A stretch of DNA of 64,000 bases from Burkholderiales bacterium 8X (GCA_902506565.1 LR732703.1:746030-810029), one strand, 5' to 3'. Positions 42,080 through 50,546 are shown, numbered from the stretch's first letter. A program made the numbers and translations. Notes: generated by a model from the letters alone, not told the origin.

Positions 42080-43230
42080 CAGCTTCCTGCCTTCGCCGGC
42101 ACCGCCTGAGTGGCCTGCGCGGTCGGTGGAAGATCCCACGGCATCGGCACGCCGAAGAACAAGGGCTCGAAGCCTTGCCAGGTCAGCACGTCGACGCTTT
42201 CGCCGACCTGCGGATAGCGCGCGGCATAGATGGTCCGGATGGCATTGCGGGTCGGCTCGTCCAGCTTCTGGTTGACCTCGACGTTCTGCCCGTACTTGCG
42301 CAGCATCACCTGCACCAGTCCGATCTTGAGTTCGGGCGTCAGGCCTTCGAACGAGGCCCGCATGTTGTCGACCACCACCGGATCGGGCACGCCGTTCGGA
42401 ATGCAGCGCCAGTACGGCGTGTTGGTCGCCTTGCCCATCAGCTCGAGCACGCTCAGGTCGACCAGCGTGCGGATCGCTGAATGCCGTCCCTGCAGGTAGC
42501 GGCCCTCGAGCTTGAAGCCGAAGGAGTCGCCATAGAAGCCGAGGCTCGCGTTGTCCTCGGCGGTGAAGTTCAGCACCTTGATGACGTTCGAGGCCTGGAT
42601 GCGCGGCACCATCTGCTGGGTGCTGAAGCTCACCAGGTTGAGGTCGAGCGCCAGCGCCGACAGGATCGCGGTGCGCTTCACGTCGGCGCCCAGCGCGGTC
42701 TCGCCCCGGCCGCGGCCGAAGTCGACCGTGGCCGAGTTGGAACGGCCGGCGCCGGAGAGCGCCCGGTCGAATTCGGTCAGCGCGCCAGTGATCAGGAAGT
42801 CCGGCATCGTCACGCCGAACTTGGCGCCGAGCTGCGCCTGCGAGATCAGGTAGTCCGGGTGGTAGGGCACGTAGACGATGCGGGCGCCGATGCGGTTGAC
42901 CGCCGTACGGACCATTTCGGTGATGTCGCCCGGGATCTCGGAGCCGACCAGCGGATTCGACAGGTTGGTCGCATCCAGGATGCTGCGGGTCTGCATGTAA
43001 ACCACCGGATCGCCGTCCTTGTAGACGTCCAGCATCCGGCCGAAGCGCGAAAGCGAGGTGGCGTAGCTGCTGAGATTGGCGGTGGGCAACTGCTTGGCGG
43101 CCTCCCGGTCCGCCAGCAGCCGATCGGCGTCGCCGAGTGTGTTCTCAGTGGTGGCGCATCCGGTCAGGACGGCAGTTGCCGCGAGCGCGAGAAGGCCGCG
43201 CTTCAAGCGCGAGTGATGGTGCAAGTTCAT
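42079..43230 (-). CDS. CsgG/HfaB-like outer-membrane secretion lipoprotein
   Basis: Lipoprotein of 383 residues, lipobox LTGC (Cys25). The core resembles CsgG, the curli export pore, in order: the ITGALTEFDRALSGAG strand (about 147-162; CsgG has V-E-G-S-I-I-G-Y-E), then ALALDLNLVSFSTQQMVPRI (CsgG I-A-V-N-L-R-V-V-N-V-S-T-G-E-I-L), then FKLEGRYLQGRHSAIRTLVD and LSVLELMG (CsgG L-L-E-G-E-V and the A-I-E-T-G-V-I helix). It is about 100 residues longer than CsgG. It lies in an operon with secreted repeat proteins, which makes it the likely export channel. The family call comes from reading by eye, not a profile search. Confidence 0.75.
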   Translation of the reverse strand: MNLHHHSRLKRGLLALAATAVLTGCATTENTLGDADRLLADREAAKQLPTANLSSYATSLSRFGRMLDVYKDGDPVVYMQTRSILDATNLSNPLVGSEIPGDITEMVRTAVNRIGARIVYVPYHPDYLISQAQLGAKFGVTMPDFLITGALTEFDRALSGAGRSNSATVDFGRGRGETALGADVKRTAILSALALDLNLVSFSTQQMVPRIQASNVIKVLNFTAEDNASLGFYGDSFGFKLEGRYLQGRHSAIRTLVDLSVLELMGKATNTPYWRCIPNGVPDPVVVDNMRASFEGLTPELKIGLVQVMLRKYGQNVEVNQKLDEPTRNAIRTIYAARYPQVGESVDVLTWQGFEPLFFGVPMPWDLPPTAQATQAVPAKAGS

Positions 43231-43265
43231 GCGTTGTCAGGGAAGGGTTGTTGTTATTCATTCGA

Positions 43266-43688
43266 TCACCGGCCGTTGTTCAGCACCGTGATGTTCTCGA
43301 CGCCCCTACCCTCCACGAACAAGGTCACGTTGCCGCTGACGTTGCCCTGGATGGTGGGACTGGCGATCCTCAAAGTTCCGTCGGCGCTCTGCTGGACATT
43401 GCTGTAGTCCGTGCGGATCACCAGGTTGGTCTGGTTGGGCGGCAGCATCAGCGTGCCGTCGGGCTGCACCAGCGCCTGCTGGTCGACCACCCGGTTCTGC
43501 GCCAGCGCGCGGGCCACGCGCGCCTTCGCGGTCACGCCCGGCGTCACGCCGTCGACCAGCTTGACGCCGGCCTCCCTCGAATCCTTGTAGGCGCCCAGGG
43601 CCTCGCCGTAGTTGACGAGTTGCGCCGAAGCGCCGCCGGCCATGGCAACCAGGCCCGCCGCAAGAAAGATGACTTTGAGCAATCGCAT
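43266..43688 (-). CDS. Small exported protein next to the CsgG-like gene
   Basis: A 140-residue protein with a signal peptide (LLKVIFLAAGLVAMAGGASA). The mature part is not repeat-rich except for a C-terminal beta-like segment, PTIQGNVSGNVTLFVEGRGV, ending in ENITVLNNGR. In curli the gene next to csgG encodes a periplasmic or surface factor (CsgF/CsgE), and in Caulobacter hfaA precedes hfaB. By size and position it could be such a partner, but I see no direct match. It starts 9 bp after the large repeat gene. Confidence 0.75.
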   Translation of the reverse strand: MRLLKVIFLAAGLVAMAGGASAQLVNYGEALGAYKDSREAGVKLVDGVTPGVTAKARVARALAQNRVVDQQALVQPDGTLMLPPNQTNLVIRTDYSNVQQSADGTLRIASPTIQGNVSGNVTLFVEGRGVENITVLNNGR

Positions 43689-43697
43689 CGCAAGTTC

Positions 43698-46600
43698 CTA
43701 CATGCTGAGCACGGTGACGGCCGGGCCGACCGTCACGGTGCGGTTGACGATGCCGGTCGACGGCTTGACGAGGGTGACTCCCGGATTGGCCGCCCACGGC
43801 GTGTTGCCTGCAACGCCGGCTGCACCCGAAATCACGCCGCCCTGGGTCCGCACGCTGCCGGTCGTCATGCCGACCCCGGCGACGGATTGGTTGCCGACGA
43901 TGGTCACGCTGCCGGTGATGACGCCGCGGTTGACCACCGAGTTCGCCGTGCCGCCTGCGCTGGCCGAACCGCGGTTGCCCGAGATCACGATGTTGCCCGC
44001 CATCACGCCGCGGTTGACCACCGAGTTGACCGTTCCGCCGCCCTGGGCGCTGCCCTGGTTGCCGAGGATGGCGACGCGCCCGCTCAGGCTGCCCTGGTTG
44101 TCGATGCTGTTGACGGTGCCGCCGCCGTTGCTGCTGCCGCGATTGCCCGAAATGACGACCTGGGCGCCTGCGATGTTGCCGCTGCCGCGGTTGCGAACGC
44201 TGTTGACCATGCCGCCGCGGGCCGTGCCGGAATTGCCGGTGATGACCACGGCACCGCCGCCGATGCGGCCTTCGTTGACGACCGAGTTGACGATGCCGTT
44301 GCCCTGCGCCGTGCCCTGGTTGCCGAGGATCTGGATCTGGCCGCCGGCGATGTTGCCGTTGTTGATGACGCTGTTGGCGATGCCGCCGCCTTCGACCGAG
44401 CCGTTATTCCCGAGGATCGTGATGTTGCTCGCGCCGATCGATGCCTGGTTGTCGACGCTGTTGATCGCGCCCTTCTGCGATGCCCGGCCCTGGTTGCCCG
44501 AGATCGCGATCGTGCTGCCGGCCACCCGGCCGCCCTCGCGATTGCGCAGGCTGTTGGCGCTGGCATCGCCCGAGCCGGCCTGGGCGCTACCGCGGTTGCC
44601 GGCGATCGACACCGACGAGCCGGCGATCCGGCCTTCGTTCAGCACGCTGTTCACCGCCGCGGTCTTGCCGTCGTCCGTGCCGGCGCTTTCGACGGTGTTG
44701 GCGGTGAGGGTGGTCGGCGTCGCTTCGAGCGCTCCCGACTTGTCGACCATGACGCTGTTCGCGAGGGCGACGCCCTTCTCCGCCGTGATGTTCGAAGCCG
44801 TGTTGCCCAGCAGCTGCAGGCTGCTCGCGCGAAGCGAGCCCAGCACCTGGATGGCGTTGGCGCTGGCATGGCCGACACCGCGGTCGATCACCGCGTAGCC
44901 GGCGACCGTGCCTTCGTCGCCGCGGCTGGTCACGTTCGAGGCGCGGTTGTCCCGAAGCTGGACGGGGCTGCCCTGCATGTCGCCGTTGCCGTTCAAGGCC
45001 AGCGAGTTGGCATTGATGCGGCCGCCATCGGCGCGCAGGCCGTTGGCGGCATTGCCCTGGATGCCGACCGGAGAGCCTGACAAGCGCACGCCGCCTTCGC
45101 CCTCCAGGTAGATGCCGTTGGCGACCAGGATGCCGTTCTTGGCGCTGCCGATGCCGGCAGCCTGGTTGTACGAACCGCCGGTGGCGATGTCGCTGGCCGT
45201 GTTGTTCGTCAGCTGGATCGGGCTGCCGCTCACGCTCGATTCGCGATAGCCGGCGAGCGCGTTCACCAGGGCGGTGCCGCCGACGGCGCCGACGTTGCTC
45301 GCGCGGTTGCCGGTGACCGACACCGGCGAGCCCGCATCGATGCGCACATCCTGGTACAGCACCACCGCGTTGGTGGCCGCACGCGCCGTGCTCTGCTCGC
45401 TGAAGACCCGGCCCGGGCCCGCCATCGAACTGGCGCCGGTCGAAACCTGGCTGGCGCTGTTGCCGGACATCGCGACGTTGGCCGACAGCCGCGAGCCGCC
45501 GCCTTCGCCCTTCTCGACGCTCACGCTGTTGGCGACCAGCTTGCCGCCCTGGGCCGACAGGTCGCGGCCGCTGTTGCCCGAGATCGCGACCGAGCCGGCA
45601 TCGACGGTCGAGCCGAAGATGCCGAGGCTGTTGGCCAGCGCCATCGCGTTCTGCTTGCTGGAGAACAAGAGCCCGCCGCCGACGCTGCCTTCGAAACCGG
45701 TGGCGCGCACGTTGGCCGCGGTGTTGCCGGAGATCGCGAGCGTGCCGTTCTGCAGCTTGCCTTCGCTCAGCAGGGCGCTGTTGGCCGCGGCGAGACCGCC
45801 CGAGCCTTGCACGGCGCGCGCCGTATTGCCGGTGACGGTGATCGGTGTGTTCTGCAAAGTGGCGTTGCCGGTGAGGGCCACGCTGTTGGCCAGCGCCCGG
45901 CCGTTGCGTTCGAACGAACCGACGGCACCGCCGCCGATGCTGGCGCTGCCGCCCGCCGTGTCGATGCCGTTCGCCTCGTTGCCGGTCAAGGTGATGTTGC
46001 TGCTCTTCGCGGTGGAAGACTGCAGCCAGATGCTGTTGGCCGCGGCTGCTCCGCCCACCGCCTGGACCTTGTCGGCCCGGTTGCCGGTGAGCGTGTGCTG
46101 GGTCGCGCCCTGCAGATCGCCCTGCTGGATGGAGACGCTGTTGGCCATCGCCGACGCCGACATCTGGACATCGGCAAGGGCCCCTTTGAGGACCGAGCCG
46201 CTGCCGCCACTGGCCTCCACCTGCGACGCGCGGTTGCCAGACTGCAGCGCCTGGTATTGGCGCAGCGCGCTTCCGTTGTAGTCCGCCAGGTTGACGGAGT
46301 TGGCCAGCGCGCTGCCGCCGAGCGCCTGCAGGCCGTTCGCATCGTTGGCCTGCTGGGTGATGCGGGCGCCCTTGACCTGGCTGCCCGCTGCGGTGAACGA
46401 ATTAGCGGCTGCGACGCCGCTCAAGTCGGCCGACGCGATGGCGCCGCCGCCGATGCTGCCCGAGCCGCCACCCGCACGCACATCGCGCGCGGTGTTGCTG
46501 CCCTGGACGATGGAAAGATCCTCGGCCGTGGTACGGGCCAGCGTGGTCGCATTGGCGAGCGCGGCGCCGCCGATCGACTGGACGCCTTCCGCCTTGTTTC

Positions 46601-47222
46601 CGGTGCCGGTCGCGGTGACGCGCCGCAAGTCGGATTCGTCGGCCAGCAAGCTGTTGGCCGTTGCCCGACCGGGCAGTTGAAGCGAGCCGGCTGCACCCAA
46701 GGCGATCGATGCCTTGGCGCCGATCGCCTCGATGTTCGATGCGGTGTTGCCGGACAGCACCAGGCGGCTGTCGCTCAAGGGACGACGGCCCGCGCCACCG
46801 GACACCAGTAGCGTGTTGGCCGTCGCTGCGCCACCGACGGCACTCACGAATCCCTGCACCTGGTTTTGCAGGACGCTCACTTGCGAGTTGCCGATGCGCA
46901 AGGCCGACAGCCCGACAGCATTGGCCTGCGCGGTCGACACGAGTTCGGCCGACCCGGCGAGCCCCAAGCCGGCGCTCCCCTTGCCGCCGCTCGCGCTGAC
47001 CTGCGCAGGTGCCCGATTGCCGGAGACGATGGCACTCGAGCGCCCATCGACTTCGCTACCCGGCCGGGCCGTGACCCAGCCGAGTCCATGCAACACGCCT
47101 TCCTGCGCGAAAGCCGCCATCGGCAGGATGAGCCCGGCGCCGATGAGCGCCATCACGAGCAGGTTCTTGTGCTGTAGCGAAGGGGCGATCGGCAAAGGCA
47201 TCTCCAGCGGCGTTGGGTTCAA
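43698..47222 (-). CDS. Large secreted repeat protein (adhesin or fibre candidate), 1174 residues
   Basis: Exported protein with a long signal sequence (hydrophobic VMALIGAGLILPMAAFA, cleavage before QEG at about residue 40). The rest is repeats whose core reads x-G-N-x-A ... G-G-x-A-x-A-N-S-V. Core Gly-Asn sites fall at alternating distances of about 51 and 35 residues from residue 67 to about 840, then at a uniform 28-29 residues from about 908 to 1140. It has almost no Cys and few aromatic or charged residues, as in beta-solenoid or amyloid-like proteins. It shows no curlin consensus, autotransporter barrel or TPS domain. It lies between the 119-residue homologue and the CsgG-like gene. Function is inferred, not known. 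Confidence 0.85.
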   Translation of the reverse strand: MNPTPLEMPLPIAPSLQHKNLLVMALIGAGLILPMAAFAQEGVLHGLGWVTARPGSEVDGRSSAIVSGNRAPAQVSASGGKGSAGLGLAGSAELVSTAQANAVGLSALRIGNSQVSVLQNQVQGFVSAVGGAATANTLLVSGGAGRRPLSDSRLVLSGNTASNIEAIGAKASIALGAAGSLQLPGRATANSLLADESDLRRVTATGTGNKAEGVQSIGGAALANATTLARTTAEDLSIVQGSNTARDVRAGGGSGSIGGGAIASADLSGVAAANSFTAAGSQVKGARITQQANDANGLQALGGSALANSVNLADYNGSALRQYQALQSGNRASQVEASGGSGSVLKGALADVQMSASAMANSVSIQQGDLQGATQHTLTGNRADKVQAVGGAAAANSIWLQSSTAKSSNITLTGNEANGIDTAGGSASIGGGAVGSFERNGRALANSVALTGNATLQNTPITVTGNTARAVQGSGGLAAANSALLSEGKLQNGTLAISGNTAANVRATGFEGSVGGGLLFSSKQNAMALANSLGIFGSTVDAGSVAISGNSGRDLSAQGGKLVANSVSVEKGEGGGSRLSANVAMSGNSASQVSTGASSMAGPGRVFSEQSTARAATNAVVLYQDVRIDAGSPVSVTGNRASNVGAVGGTALVNALAGYRESSVSGSPIQLTNNTASDIATGGSYNQAAGIGSAKNGILVANGIYLEGEGGVRLSGSPVGIQGNAANGLRADGGRINANSLALNGNGDMQGSPVQLRDNRASNVTSRGDEGTVAGYAVIDRGVGHASANAIQVLGSLRASSLQLLGNTASNITAEKGVALANSVMVDKSGALEATPTTLTANTVESAGTDDGKTAAVNSVLNEGRIAGSSVSIAGNRGSAQAGSGDASANSLRNREGGRVAGSTIAISGNQGRASQKGAINSVDNQASIGASNITILGNNGSVEGGGIANSVINNGNIAGGQIQILGNQGTAQGNGIVNSVVNEGRIGGGAVVITGNSGTARGGMVNSVRNRGSGNIAGAQVVISGNRGSSNGGGTVNSIDNQGSLSGRVAILGNQGSAQGGGTVNSVVNRGVMAGNIVISGNRGSASAGGTANSVVNRGVITGSVTIVGNQSVAGVGMTTGSVRTQGGVISGAAGVAGNTPWAANPGVTLVKPSTGIVNRTVTVGPAVTVLSM
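43803..44612 (-). repeat. Uniform 29-residue repeats in the C-terminal part of the large protein
   Basis: About nine units, residues about 871-1140, pattern I-x-I-x-G-N-x-G-S-A ... G-G-x-V-N-S-V-x-N-x-G-x-I-x-G. The first two spacings are 34, then 29, 29, 29, 29, 29, 28, 28 and 29. The period change marks a separate structural segment. Confidence 0.88.
44613..47045 (-). repeat. Alternating long/short (about 51 + 35 residue) repeats in the large protein
   Basis: About nine bipartite units, residues about 60-870. Distances between successive Gly-Asn cores are 51, 39, 50, 33, 51, 37, 51, 33, 52, 34, 50, 38, 51, 35, 50, 35, 48 and 35. Long half-units carry an insert like GGSASIGGGAVGS before A-N-S-V; short ones go straight from GG-x-A to A-N-S-V. 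Confidence 0.85.
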
Positions 47223-47256
47223 GGGCAGAAAGGCGGGTGGGAGTGCGGGGCCCGAC

Positions 47257-47616
47257 TCAGTTGATGTTGACCGAGTTGACGTTGGCGGTGCCGCCGATGG
47301 CCTTGATCTCTTCGGCGGTGTTGCCGGTAACCATGATTTCGCTGTTCTTGACCTTCGAACCGGTGACGTTCACGCTGTTCACGTTGGCCATGCCGCTCAT
47401 CTCGATCGTTGCGATCTTGATACCGGCAGAGCCACCACCCGCGATCACATTCTTCGCGGAGTTGTTGCTGACGGTAATCTTGCTGTTGGTCACTTCCGAG
47501 CCGGTCGAGCCATTGGCCTTGCCGACTCCGGGGATGCTGATACCACCGCTCTGCGCAAACGCATTGGCAGAGAAGAAGGCGATCGAGACGAGGCCGGCTA
47601 CAGCGAATTTCTTCAT
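47257..47616 (-). CDS. Small secreted protein equal to one bipartite repeat unit (candidate fibre subunit)
   Basis: A 119-residue protein, signal peptide MKKFAVAGLVSIAFFSANAF then AQ. The mature chain holds one long and one short repeat half: ITVSNNSAKNV ... ANVNSVNV and IMVTGNTAEEIKAIGGTA, then NVNSVNIN at the very C-terminus. Cores are 47 residues apart, matching the long spacing of the 1174-residue protein. It is the first gene of the operon with a good AGGAG site (47624-47628), the layout expected of an abundantly made major subunit. That role is inference. Confidence 0.8.
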   Translation of the reverse strand: MKKFAVAGLVSIAFFSANAFAQSGGISIPGVGKANGSTGSEVTNSKITVSNNSAKNVIAGGGSAGIKIATIEMSGMANVNSVNVTGSKVKNSEIMVTGNTAEEIKAIGGTANVNSVNIN

Positions 47617-48129
47617 AAAAACACTCCTGATTGAATCGGGTTGAGGTTGAAAAATGCAGCCTCTTCAAGGCCGCCGCCTGCAATCTAGCAAGCCTTTATG
47701 ACAAGTGCCGTCACAGTTGTAAGTCAGACAGTTGCTTTTCTTTCGTTACCTTTTTAAGCCACACTTAACACTTTGCTGAGCCGAAAGTTCTCGAATGCGA
47801 TTTGGTGAGTTCGGCGAGCGAGACGAAGCGTCCAGCCAATCGAAGCCTTGCAAGTGCCTGAAAGGCGGGTCGCCTCCAGTCGGAGGCGCGAGTCCCGGGC
47901 CGGATGTGGCGCGCCCCAGCACGTGATGAAGTCGACTAGTCGCGAGTGAGCAAGCTGTCAACTTCGAAACGCCGGTGAGTGAACGCTTCAGACACTTCTA
48001 TTTGGTCATTGCTGCGACATCCATTCACAACTACGTCAGCCATCACCTCACCGGCGTCAGAGACGTCTTACAAGATGCTGGTGCCCACTTTCATCGATCC
48101 AGTCTCTATTAGCTAATTAGTTCCATCCA
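47617..48129. other. AT-richer intergenic region, promoter of the repeat-protein operon
   Basis: Five hundred bases without a convincing gene and visibly richer in A/T than the rest of the window. For the minus strand, ttacaa and cataaa about 16 bp apart (complement of 47692-47719) could form a promoter upstream of 47616. T-rich runs lie near 47727-47757. A 71-codon frame (47746-47961, minus) has no protein-like features. The size and AT content suggest regulation of the operon or an old insertion point. Confidence 0.5.
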
Positions 48130-48759
48130 ATGAATGCTCCTGCCATCTCCAATCGTCTTCGAACACACTCTCTCGTTGCGGCGGCAACAGCGTGTCTGGC
48201 ACTGACCGCCTGCAGCCGCGGAGCCGACGATCGCCATGGCATTCATTTCCCCTCGGATTCCGACATTGCACAGGCCTTGCAGGTCGACCTCGACAAGGAT
48301 CCGAATTCCGCGAAGGCGCGCGAGATGGTCAAGACACTCGGAGGCGACCAGGGCACGCTCGACTACAAGGTGCAGAAGGTGATCTACCGCCAGGGCGCCT
48401 TCGAAGCCCACTACGGCGTGAGCTTGCGCATGGCGCGAAGCGGCGAGGAAAGCCTGCAGAGGCTCTATGCATCCATGATTCCCGCCGACGCCTTGAAGCA
48501 GATCCCGGAACAGACGCTGGCGTCGTATGAAAAGTGGTTGGCCGACAGCGCGGCCTCGATGGAAAAGTCGGACCCTCGGCAGGCAGCAGCGCTCAAGGCT
48601 TCGCTCGAAAGCCTTGGCAAGTGCTATCGGCAGGCCAAGGCCAACGACCGCGTGGAATTGATGGCGGGCCTGACCGCGCTGATCTCGCCAGCCCGCGACG
48701 GCTGGTACGCGGACAAGCTGCAGTCACCCAGCGCGCAGCTGCATTGCCTGCCGCTGTAG
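48130..48759 (+). CDS. Lipoprotein of unknown function
   Basis: A 209-residue lipoprotein: signal peptide VAAATACLALTAC with lipobox LTAC at Cys28. The mature part is helical and charged, with SDIAQALQVDLDKDPNSAKA, RLYASMIPADALKQIPEQTL and a pair of Cys (LGKCYRQ and LHCLPL at the end) that may form a disulfide. I do not recognise the family. It is divergent from the repeat-protein operon across the AT-rich gap and convergent with the next gene, 14 bp away. Confidence 0.72.
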   Translation: MNAPAISNRLRTHSLVAAATACLALTACSRGADDRHGIHFPSDSDIAQALQVDLDKDPNSAKAREMVKTLGGDQGTLDYKVQKVIYRQGAFEAHYGVSLRMARSGEESLQRLYASMIPADALKQIPEQTLASYEKWLADSAASMEKSDPRQAAALKASLESLGKCYRQAKANDRVELMAGLTALISPARDGWYADKLQSPSAQLHCLPL

Positions 48760-48773
48760 CCCGGCGCGCCGAA

Positions 48774-49454
48774 TCAGATGTCTTCAGCCGTATTGGCGTG
48801 CGATAGCGCGTACAAGCCGGACACTCCGCCCGAAGCCGCACCGGCGATCTTCAATGCTTCGGCGCACAACTCGTCTTGGAGCAGCGCCTCCAGCGCCGCC
48901 CGGTCATAGCCGCAGGCGAGGAAGATCCAGTCGGCAGTCGGATCGGGGCCGCCGCGGATCTTCTGCTCGGTGGTCATCGCAAGCTGGGGCGTCTGGTTCT
49001 GCAGCAGGTGCCCGGCGGCGATACCGGGCCGGTTCGAGAGCTGCTCGGCGAGCCGACCGAAATGGCTCCGCAGCGCTTCGCTCGCATCCTCTACCGGAGA
49101 CAAGCGCAAGGTCAGCACATACCGCGACAACGCGCCGCCACGGCTTTCCAGAACCCGGCACTGGCTTCGAACCATGTTCCGGTGATGGGGCATCATCCGC
49201 GTCGACCATGGGCTCGGCGCATTGAGTCGCGCGAGGTATGCGGGCGACACCAACGTCTCGTAGGCCTCCAGCTCGTACATCACGAAGAAGCCTTCCCCGC
49301 CGTCGACGGCCGACCAACGTGAGCCGCGCCGAAACCCGGGGATGCCCATGCGTTCCGGAAAGTGCTCGTGCGTGTGCCAGTCCTCGAACTCGACCCGATG
49401 CTCGGGCGCCATGTCCCACCACATGGCGATGGCTCCCTGCCCCAGAAGCGCCAC
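48774..49454 (-). CDS. Dimeric alpha/beta-barrel (EthD/DUF4286-like) protein
   Basis: A 226-residue protein with two ferredoxin-like halves. The first has AMWWDMAPEHRVEFEDWHTH and EHFPERMGIPGFRRGSRW, a pattern of the DUF4286/EthD-like stress-response barrel group (E-x-E-F-x-x-W-H-x-x-E-H). The second half (RYVLTLRLSPVED onward) is less conserved. It follows the TRAP binding-protein gene by 9 bp on the same strand, so it may work on the imported compound. No catalytic assignment is possible. Confidence 0.72.
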   Translation of the reverse strand: MALLGQGAIAMWWDMAPEHRVEFEDWHTHEHFPERMGIPGFRRGSRWSAVDGGEGFFVMYELEAYETLVSPAYLARLNAPSPWSTRMMPHHRNMVRSQCRVLESRGGALSRYVLTLRLSPVEDASEALRSHFGRLAEQLSNRPGIAAGHLLQNQTPQLAMTTEQKIRGGPDPTADWIFLACGYDRAALEALLQDELCAEALKIAGAASGGVSGLYALSHANTAEDI

Positions 49455-49463
49455 GGCCTGCTC

Positions 49464-50489
49464 CTACTTGCCGGCGCGCAGGCGCGTCAGCTCGGCGTTG
49501 ACTTCGGTCATGAGCGGCTCGCCGACTTCCTTGGCGAACTTGTCGACCACCGGTTGCACCTTCTGGCGAAGCCGGCTCAGCTCGGCCGGCGTGACTTCGT
49601 TGACCTGCATGGTCTTGGGCAGGTTGTCGATGGACTCGGACTCCTTCGCCTGCGCGATTCGCCGCTCCTCCAGCTTCGCCTCGTTGGCGGCCTCGGTGAT
49701 GATCCGGCGCTCGGTCTCGGACATGCCGTCCCAGGTCTTCTTGCTCATGAGGACCGGCATGCCGGTGTAGACATGGCGGGTCAGCGACAGGTACTTCTGC
49801 ACCTCCGCGAACTTGGCGGATTCGATCACGCCGACCGGGTTGTCCTGACCGTCGATCGCTTTGGATTCCAGTGCGCCGTACACCTCGCCGAAGGTCATCG
49901 GCACCGGGTTGGCGCCAAGCGTGTTGAAGAGGTCGAGGTAGATGGGCGATGCGATCACGCGCATCTTCAAGCCCTGCATGTCCTCGGCCCGGGCGACCGG
50001 CCGCTTGCTGTTGGTCATGTTCCGAAAGCCGAGGTCCCAGATACCGAGACCGACCAGGCCGTGCTTGGCAAGGCCCGACTGCAGCTTGGTGCCGACCGGA
50101 CCGTCCGCCAGCCCATAGGCTTCCTGCGGACTGCCGAACAGGAACGGAAAGTCGAACACCATGAACTGCTTGTCGATGCCGGCGAGCAGGCCGGTTGCCA
50201 TCGACGCGAAGTCCAGCGTGCCGCCGCGAACCGCAGACAGGTTCTGCGGGTCGCCGCCGAGCACCGCGTTGGGGAACAGCGCGACCTTGATCTTGCCGCC
50301 GCTCTTCTGACCCACCAGGTCGGCGAACTTCTGCGCGCCCTGCCCCAGCGGATGATCCTTGGCGAGGCTGAAGGCGAACTTCAGGTTGCGCTCCTTGATG
50401 TCCTGCGCGAACGCCGACGGGACGACCGACGCGAAGGCCAAGGCGCCTAGCACGGCCACGGCGCTTCGGCAAAGAGATGAGAACGTCAT
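49464..50489 (-). CDS. TRAP transporter solute-binding protein (DctP family), orphan
   Basis: Periplasmic receptor of 341 residues with a signal peptide (AVAVLGALAFASVVPSAFA). The DctP fold is clear: KFAFSLAKDHPLGQGAQKFA, GGDPQNLSAVRGGTLDFA, then DMQGLKMRVIASPIYLDLF (with the Arg that binds the ligand carboxylate) and the MTFGEVYGALESKAIDGQDN segment. No DctQ/DctM membrane genes are present. It is divergent from an IclR gene across a region with two palindromes, and in front of the barrel protein. Its ligand is probably an organic acid. Confidence 0.92.
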   Translation of the reverse strand: MTFSSLCRSAVAVLGALAFASVVPSAFAQDIKERNLKFAFSLAKDHPLGQGAQKFADLVGQKSGGKIKVALFPNAVLGGDPQNLSAVRGGTLDFASMATGLLAGIDKQFMVFDFPFLFGSPQEAYGLADGPVGTKLQSGLAKHGLVGLGIWDLGFRNMTNSKRPVARAEDMQGLKMRVIASPIYLDLFNTLGANPVPMTFGEVYGALESKAIDGQDNPVGVIESAKFAEVQKYLSLTRHVYTGMPVLMSKKTWDGMSETERRIITEAANEAKLEERRIAQAKESESIDNLPKTMQVNEVTPAELSRLRQKVQPVVDKFAKEVGEPLMTEVNAELTRLRAGK

Positions 50490-50546
50490 GTTTGTCTTTC
50501 CTTGAAGTTGGGCTCTACGGCGAAGGCGGATGATAAGCAGCTTTCT

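Noticed and set aside
43698..47222. Regularly spaced repeats considered as a CRISPR array or simple-sequence array
   Set aside because: The repeats are degenerate at DNA level, lie in one uninterrupted 1174-codon frame with a signal peptide, and have no unique spacers or cas genes nearby.
43698..47222. Large protein considered as a TpsA exoprotein, trimeric autotransporter or classical autotransporter
   Set aside because: No TPS N-terminal domain, no YadA-type anchor and no C-terminal beta-barrel are visible; the intact tpsB partner is also missing.
47257..47616. Small repeat protein considered as curlin (CsgA/CsgB)
   Set aside because: The curlin pattern with paired Gln/Asn and S-x5-Q-x-G-x-x-N-x-A-x3-Q is not present; the repeat here is built on G-N and N-S-V-N.
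47746..47961. Minus-strand frame of 71 codons in the AT-rich gap
   Set aside because: Composition is not protein-like, and there is no ribosome site or family feature.
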